NCBI GenBank assembly: GCA_022821585.1
Contig: JAJEDI010000070.1
Span: forward strand, 1 to 64,000
Direction: 5' to 3'
DNA length: 64,000 bases
Source of the DNA: Caldilineaceae bacterium
GTDB lineage: Bacteria; Chloroflexota; Anaerolineae; Caldilineales; Caldilineaceae
A model generated the notes under the pieces. The model was given only the letters and a program-made list of their open reading frames with translations. It did no database searches and was not told the origin of the DNA. The stretch's first letter is position 1. Every line of letters starts with the position of its first letter. Below, one piece after another: positions 59,222 through 64,000 of this stretch. A program made the position numbers and the translations under genes.

Positions 59222-62098
59222 TCAGGCGAGAGATTCGCCCATCTTCACCGCCTGGAAAGTCTTCATCCGCACCAGCAGCCACAGCGTGCCCACCGCGGCC
59301 GCCAGCACCATAATCAACATCGCCATCACCAGCTGCGCCACATCATCCCACGCGATCTGCACGATAAACGGCGGGATCAAGTCGTCCTGATCGTACCCGA
59401 TCTGGTAGAAAGGTATAAAAAGATAGCTGCTCAGCAGTCCCAGGTAGCTGCCCGCCGCGATGCCCACCGTCGTAACCGTCACCTGTTCGCCGCCAAGCGA
59501 AAACACAAGCTGGCTGGTCGAAAGTCCCATCGCCCGCAATATGCCCAGCTGAATGAATCGCTGCCGGAAAGACAGCGCCGAATAGATCACCAGTGCCAGC
59601 ATGCTCAGCAGGGCCACGGCGATAAACCCGACCGACAAAAATCCGAACAGCCCCACCCGGGCCGGCCTTGCCTGCGCCTCCGCCAACTCCGAATGTGCAT
59701 CTTCCATCGAAATTATTCTGTAGCCAAGATCGTCCAATGAACTTACCAGAAGTTCCGGATCAATGGCCTCCTCCGTCGCCAGCCAGACCCTGTAAGGGAC
59801 CTCATGGCCTATCAGAGAGAAAATGTAGTTGAGGTTGGCGACAAAGAACTCTCCGTCCTGCGGGTAGACGGTGGGAAACAGCTCCATTGCCCCCACGATC
59901 CGGAAATCAAACGTCGCATTACTTGCAGAAACGAGCCCGCTCAGCGCGATCGTATCGCCAATCTGTAGCCCGAGGGCGTCCAACATCGACTGGCTGACAA
60001 TTACGCCGCTATACTCCAGCGCCAACGCGTTCATCAGCGCGCCAAGAGAGTCGTCGGCAAAATCCGGCCGGAAATACGCGACCTCCGGGAACTGGCTGCG
60101 GTCGATGCCGAAAAGCCTGCCGCTGACCAGCCTGCCGCCCACTCGGGTGGAAACGGGAAAATCTCCAATTCGGGTCGCCGCCCGCACCCCCGGCGCCTGC
60201 CGGTGTTCGTCCACCGGCAGGTTGATCCACACAAACTCCTCCTCCCCCTCTTCCACCGGTCTGCCGTCCTCAGAGGGAAGAATCCGCAGCGCCGCCCCTT
60301 CGGTCAGGGTGACATCCGCGCCAACCTCGTAAAAGATGCGTGCCACCAGGTTCGCGTCCAGCGTGCGCGCCATCGATGCCGTAAAAGTCCCAAGGCTTGT
60401 GGTCAGAATGAGCAGCAGCAGCAAGCTGGTATAGACCCTGCCCGTGCGTGCCAGATTGTAAAAAGCCAGCAGCATCGAGATCCCGCCCAGCCGCGCCCAC
60501 AGCATACTCAGTATCAACGCAATGATTGGGAAGAGACGGACGGCCACCAGCGCCACCGCCAGAATGAACAACGCCGGCGCCAGAAACAGCAGCGGGTTGT
60601 CCAGCGGATCCGTAGGAACATCTGCCTGCAGAAAGGCGATCCGTCCCTGCGTCCTCAGCATGTAGTACCCGTAACTCGCTACCCCCAGCAGCAGAAAGTC
60701 AAGGTACGAGCGCTCCCAGAATGAGCGCCGCTGTCGGCGGCTTATCTCCTGCTTGGCCTCGACAATCGCCAGCCGCGCCGCCCCCAGCGCCGGCAGCACG
60801 GTCGCGAAAAGGGCGCCCCCGATCGCGGCAACCGTATACGTCATGCTCGTCGTCGTCGTCTCAATCTGCAGCGGCGTCTGCGCTTCAAATGTCATGAAGT
60901 AGCGCGTCCCGCCTATGAACTGCGCCACCACCTTGCCCAAAGCCGGGCCAGCTGCCAGCGCAAAGATCCCCAGCGTAGCGCCCTGCAGAAGATTGATGGA
61001 AAAGACCTGACCGGTCGTCGCCCCCCGGCTCTTTAGAATCGAAATCTCTATCTGCTGCCGCTTGACCGTGCTGTCGGCGATCAGAACGATGAAGTAGAGT
61101 ACAAGCCCCAAAATGGGTATGCTGAAAAGGAGCAGTAGAATCGCCTGGGTCGATGCCACGAGCCGGTATCGCCTCAGTGCGGAAACCGGCGACAGTTCCA
61201 GATATGTCGTCGATATCCGGGCCTTAATCTGCCGGTCGACACGGTTGACTCTGCCCAGAAACCGGTCCACGTCCTCCGCTCGAACAGAGTCGCCGTCAAC
61301 AACCTTGTACCATCCGACGTCGGTCAACGCGTGCGGAACCCTCGCCCCAATCTCACTGATGTACGTGTTCTCAGGAATGAGGAAAACATTCGCGAACGAC
61401 AACGGCGGTAAATGCCACGTTGCGCCGCCCTCAGTGCGCGGAATCCAGATCCCAACAATACGTATCGGTATCTCCAACCTTACAGTATTGCCGGTGGATG
61501 TGCGCGCGCTTGGATCGAAGAGAGTATACCCCTCCCCCACCTGCAATCCCGCCTCCACCGCAAATTCCTCGCTGACAAGGACGTCGACGACCTCGTCACT
61601 GCTCCCTGCCGTGCTTCCCTGCGCGGGAAAATCTCCCTCGGCAACAGTTACGTACTCCTCGAGACGGTCGATAAAGCCCAGGTAGCCACGCAACAGAGGC
61701 TTGTCCCGCAGTTCATACTGCCCGTCACGCAGGGGATACACCTGGAAGAGATCGCTCTTGACATAGTGCATGTCCGAACGGTGCGGCAGCCCCAGATCCT
61801 GGTTGTAGCGGGCCTCCATATACTGGTCCAGGGCCGCGTACGCATCCCAGTCAGCGCCTTCGACGCTGGAGCCCTTTACATAGTGATAAAAGAAGGAGAA
61901 TGCGGAGCGGTTTGGGACGGTCTGCAGCTCATGCTGCAGCAGGGAGCGGTTGGCCGCGTCAGTGTACATCGGCGGCGCCGACGCCAGCGCCACCACCACG
62001 CTCCATCCTAGCAAAAGGCAAAGTGTCAGCACCGGCTCCGAACTGAAACGCCGGAGAGCAATTCTCCAGAGACCAAGATAGCTGTAAATGGAACGCAT
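59222..62098 (-). CDS. FtsX-like ABC permease, two-module type
   Basis: The protein has 958 residues. N-terminal helix at about 22-42 followed by PPMYTDAANRSLLQHEL, a roughly 270-residue extracytoplasmic domain, a first FtsX module (315-445 with VKRQQIEISILKSRGAT), further helices at 465-570, a second extracytoplasmic domain, and a C-terminal FtsX module (about 815-950, with FIQLGILRAMGLS). This is the MacB/LolCE-like full-length layout, normally paired with a separate ATPase; none lies in the window. Role in substrate, lipid or peptide export unknown. No good ribosome binding site. It sits between sugar permeases and the epimerase gene. Confidence 0.86.
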   Translation of the reverse strand: MRSIYSYLGLWRIALRRFSSEPVLTLCLLLGWSVVVALASAPPMYTDAANRSLLQHELQTVPNRSAFSFFYHYVKGSSVEGADWDAYAALDQYMEARYNQDLGLPHRSDMHYVKSDLFQVYPLRDGQYELRDKPLLRGYLGFIDRLEEYVTVAEGDFPAQGSTAGSSDEVVDVLVSEEFAVEAGLQVGEGYTLFDPSARTSTGNTVRLEIPIRIVGIWIPRTEGGATWHLPPLSFANVFLIPENTYISEIGARVPHALTDVGWYKVVDGDSVRAEDVDRFLGRVNRVDRQIKARISTTYLELSPVSALRRYRLVASTQAILLLLFSIPILGLVLYFIVLIADSTVKRQQIEISILKSRGATTGQVFSINLLQGATLGIFALAAGPALGKVVAQFIGGTRYFMTFEAQTPLQIETTTTSMTYTVAAIGGALFATVLPALGAARLAIVEAKQEISRRQRRSFWERSYLDFLLLGVASYGYYMLRTQGRIAFLQADVPTDPLDNPLLFLAPALFILAVALVAVRLFPIIALILSMLWARLGGISMLLAFYNLARTGRVYTSLLLLLILTTSLGTFTASMARTLDANLVARIFYEVGADVTLTEGAALRILPSEDGRPVEEGEEEFVWINLPVDEHRQAPGVRAATRIGDFPVSTRVGGRLVSGRLFGIDRSQFPEVAYFRPDFADDSLGALMNALALEYSGVIVSQSMLDALGLQIGDTIALSGLVSASNATFDFRIVGAMELFPTVYPQDGEFFVANLNYIFSLIGHEVPYRVWLATEEAIDPELLVSSLDDLGYRIISMEDAHSELAEAQARPARVGLFGFLSVGFIAVALLSMLALVIYSALSFRQRFIQLGILRAMGLSTSQLVFSLGGEQVTVTTVGIAAGSYLGLLSSYLFIPFYQIGYDQDDLIPPFIVQIAWDDVAQLVMAMLIMVLAAAVGTLWLLVRMKTFQAVKMGESLA

Positions 62099-62136
62099 CG
62101 AAATGTGCAGGAGAGATCGCAGCGCTCCCGTGCAGC

Positions 62137-63018
62137 TTACATCTTGATGGCGCCGGAGCTAAGCCCTTCGACGAACAGGCGGCTGGTAAAGGCGAACAGG
62201 ATGATGAGAGGAATCGAAGCGATTACATAACCCGCCATCAGTGGACCCCAGATTGTGTAAAACTGGGTTCGGAACGCATACAGTCCGATGGTCAGCGTCA
62301 TCAATTCGTTGCTACGGAGTGTAACCAGGGGCCAGATAACGTCGTTCCATGTGCTGAGAACGTGCATGATTGCAACGACACCCAGAATCGACTGTGACAG
62401 TGGAATGCCAATGTGGCGGAATACCTGCAACTCGCTGGCGCCGTCGATCCTCGCCGCCTCGAACATCTCGCCCGGTAGAGCCTCGAAAAACTGGCGCAAT
62501 ATGAAGATGGCAAAAACCTGACCTCCAGCTATGTAAGGGGCGATCAATACCCAGCGGGTATTCAGAAGACCGAGGTCCTTAACCAGCAGAAAAGCCGGAA
62601 TCAGGGTGAGTTCCCCCGGCACCATCAATAGGGCCAACACCCCGAAAAAGAAGAGCTCCCGCCCTGGAAATGGATAGCGGGCAAAAGCCCACGCAGCAAT
62701 CGCCGCCAGAATAACCATACCAACCACCGAGGTGCCGCTGGTGATTATGCTGTTGAGGATATAGCGGGAGACAATGCGCCAGGCTTCAAGATAGTTTTCG
62801 GGGTGGAGCGGAAACGTGACAGTGAACGGGTAATGGTCGAACTGGTGGATGTCCTTGAACGAAATGATAATCGTGATGATGAATGGCAGAAACATGAAAA
62901 ACAGGAAGCCAAACAGTCCCAGATGGCGCCACCAGTCACCTGTGCGCCAAGCTCGGCGCCAGCCTTCTGTCAACGACATACGTTGGATCGGTTGCGGTTG
63001 CCCTTCCAGTACTGTCAT
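62137..63018 (-). CDS. MalG-type carbohydrate ABC permease
   Basis: The permease has 293 residues. Inner-membrane subunit of a CUT1 sugar importer with about six helices and the EAA coupling motif GEMFEAARIDGASELQVFRH then IGIPLSQ. The C-terminus VEGLSSGAIKM is typical of MalG. The ATG has GGCAGGAG about 9 bases upstream. It follows the MalF-type gene by 87 bases. The ATPase and binding protein are not in the window. Confidence 0.93.
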   Translation of the reverse strand: MTVLEGQPQPIQRMSLTEGWRRAWRTGDWWRHLGLFGFLFFMFLPFIITIIISFKDIHQFDHYPFTVTFPLHPENYLEAWRIVSRYILNSIITSGTSVVGMVILAAIAAWAFARYPFPGRELFFFGVLALLMVPGELTLIPAFLLVKDLGLLNTRWVLIAPYIAGGQVFAIFILRQFFEALPGEMFEAARIDGASELQVFRHIGIPLSQSILGVVAIMHVLSTWNDVIWPLVTLRSNELMTLTIGLYAFRTQFYTIWGPLMAGYVIASIPLIILFAFTSRLFVEGLSSGAIKM

Positions 63019-63105
63019 CGATCAACGCTCCTGCCGGTCCAGTTTGACACGACCCTTACCTCTGGCCTGGTTGTCAGTAACTCCTGTTCACGTTCCGCTG
63101 ACAAC

Positions 63106-64000
63106 TCAATAGTCTCCCGTCTTTAAGAATTTCACATTCAAGATCGTCATTCCCATAATCAGCACAAACAGGAACAAGGCGATTGCTGAAGCATATCCCA
63201 TCTTGTTCCACAAAAAGGCGTTGTTGTACATCCACAACCCCGGGACCACACTTGCCGTTCCCGGCCCGCCGGCCGTCATCACAAAGACCGCTACCCAGCC
63301 CTGCAAACCCCCAATCACGGCCAACACAATGATCAGCTTGAACTGACCGAGGATGAGGGGAATGTCGATCGCGAAGATACGCCGTAAACCGGAGCATCCG
63401 TCGACCAGAGAACTGTCAATGATCTCGTCCGAGATCCCCTGCAGGCCCGCCAGATAAATGAGCACCGTGACACCGCCCACCCACGGGAAACCCATGAACG
63501 TAACCGCGTAGAGCGCTGTCTTCGGGCTCCCCAGCCACGGCTGCTGCCAGTCCTCCAGCCCGACCCCCTCCAGGAACGCGTTCAACAAACCGTGCGTGCC
63601 GTCATAGATGAAATGCCACAGCAATAGAATGACGATGCCCGGCACAACCGCCGGCAGGATGGTCAGGACGCGGTACGTGTACTTGTGTACATTACTGCGC
63701 AAATTGAAGATGAGTTCAGCGACGATGAAGGGAAACGTGACCGCACTGATCACCCGCCATGAAGTAAGCAGACTCACATGGCGCAGCGATTTGAGGAAAA
63801 TGTCGTCCTTGATGAAGAGCTTCTCGAAGTTACCCAACCCCAGGAACTCCGGCTGCAGACCAATGTCCCACTTGAAAAAGGCCCGGTAGAGCCCCATGAA
63901 GGCCGGGTAATAATTGAAGGTCAGCAGCAGCGCAAAAGTGGGGACCAGCATCAGGTAAACAAAACGGTAGCGGTAGATGCGTTGCCCGAGCGTAGACTGC
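63106..64000 (-). CDS. MalF-type carbohydrate ABC permease (5' end beyond window)
   Basis: Partial gene: the frame stays open to the window edge (the residues before the first internal Met read QRIYRYRFVYL), so the true start lies outside. 298 codons are visible. Coupling motif DEIIDSSLVDGCSGLRRIFA then IDIPLILG, and PEFLGLGNFEKLF near the start are typical of MalF/UgpA. It pairs with the MalG-type permease, and a binding-protein gene would be expected upstream. Confidence 0.92.
   Translation of the reverse strand, partial: QSTLGQRIYRYRFVYLMLVPTFALLLTFNYYPAFMGLYRAFFKWDIGLQPEFLGLGNFEKLFIKDDIFLKSLRHVSLLTSWRVISAVTFPFIVAELIFNLRSNVHKYTYRVLTILPAVVPGIVILLLWHFIYDGTHGLLNAFLEGVGLEDWQQPWLGSPKTALYAVTFMGFPWVGGVTVLIYLAGLQGISDEIIDSSLVDGCSGLRRIFAIDIPLILGQFKLIIVLAVIGGLQGWVAVFVMTAGGPGTASVVPGLWMYNNAFLWNKMGYASAIALFLFVLIMGMTILNVKFLKTGDY

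Overview
The window is about 64 kb of GC-rich bacterial chromosome and looks like a member of the Chloroflexota (Anaerolineae/Caldilineales-like). This placement is inference, resting on about 670-residue family-5 solute-binding lipoproteins that mostly carry Tat signals, a DUF2089/DUF4097/SHOCT-like gene set, and many Gfo/Idh/MocA, enolase-superfamily, PhyH and sulfatase genes; Poribacteria-like genomes share some of these traits. There is no rRNA, tRNA, CRISPR array, transposase or phage gene in the window.

Layout. (1) 0.4-1.9 kb: a flippase-like membrane protein and a small SWIM zinc-finger protein. (2) 2.4-7.8 kb, minus strand: a seven-gene envelope-stress-like operon behind a near-consensus promoter at 7882-7910. 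It encodes an 81-residue protein, a DUF2089 regulator, a DUF4097 beta-repeat protein, a hypothetical protein, an ABC-2 ATPase and permease, and a SHOCT-like protein. Three of these proteins share one short helical tag. (3) 8.4-12.2 kb: an oxidoreductase, an enolase-superfamily enzyme and a Tat lipoprotein with two Cache-like repeats. (4) 12.8-42.1 kb: an expansion of peptide/oligosaccharide-type (Dpp/Opp) ABC transporters with four binding proteins, three DppB-type permeases, three DppC-type permeases, two DppD-type ATPases and two DppF-type ATPases spread over four gene groups. With them are a B12-type radical SAM protein, two paralogous three-helix membrane proteins linked to the DppF ATPases, and a sugar module (two cupins, an oxidoreductase and an 898-residue unknown protein). 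(5) 42.3-45.6 kb: prs and rdgB in divergent orientation, then two paralogous small membrane proteins. (6) 45.7-64.0 kb, all minus strand: a catabolic island with an RraA-like aldolase, a sugar-acid dehydratase, PhyH, a sulfatase, two gamma-glutamyltransferases, an ABM monooxygenase, an adenosine-deaminase-like enzyme, two TIM-barrel epimerases, an SDR, an oxidoreductase, an FtsX-type permease and a MalFG-type sugar permease pair. The last gene runs off the window.

How it fits together. The transporters and the island suggest a heterotroph that takes up peptides and glycans, desulfates or trims them, and processes the sugars through NAD-dependent oxidation, epimerisation, dehydration and aldol cleavage. 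Every binding-protein gene is followed by a perfect stem-loop, consistent with differential mRNA stability. The DNA between genes is rich in dispersed elements: a CGCGAAGG element abutting stop codons, a GGGCACCC hairpin element, heptanucleotide tracts at gene ends, and helically phased CTCGT arrays.

The best candidates for undescribed biology are the SHOCT-tag envelope operon, the three-helix proteins tied to DppF ATPases, and the radical SAM gene inside a transporter cluster.
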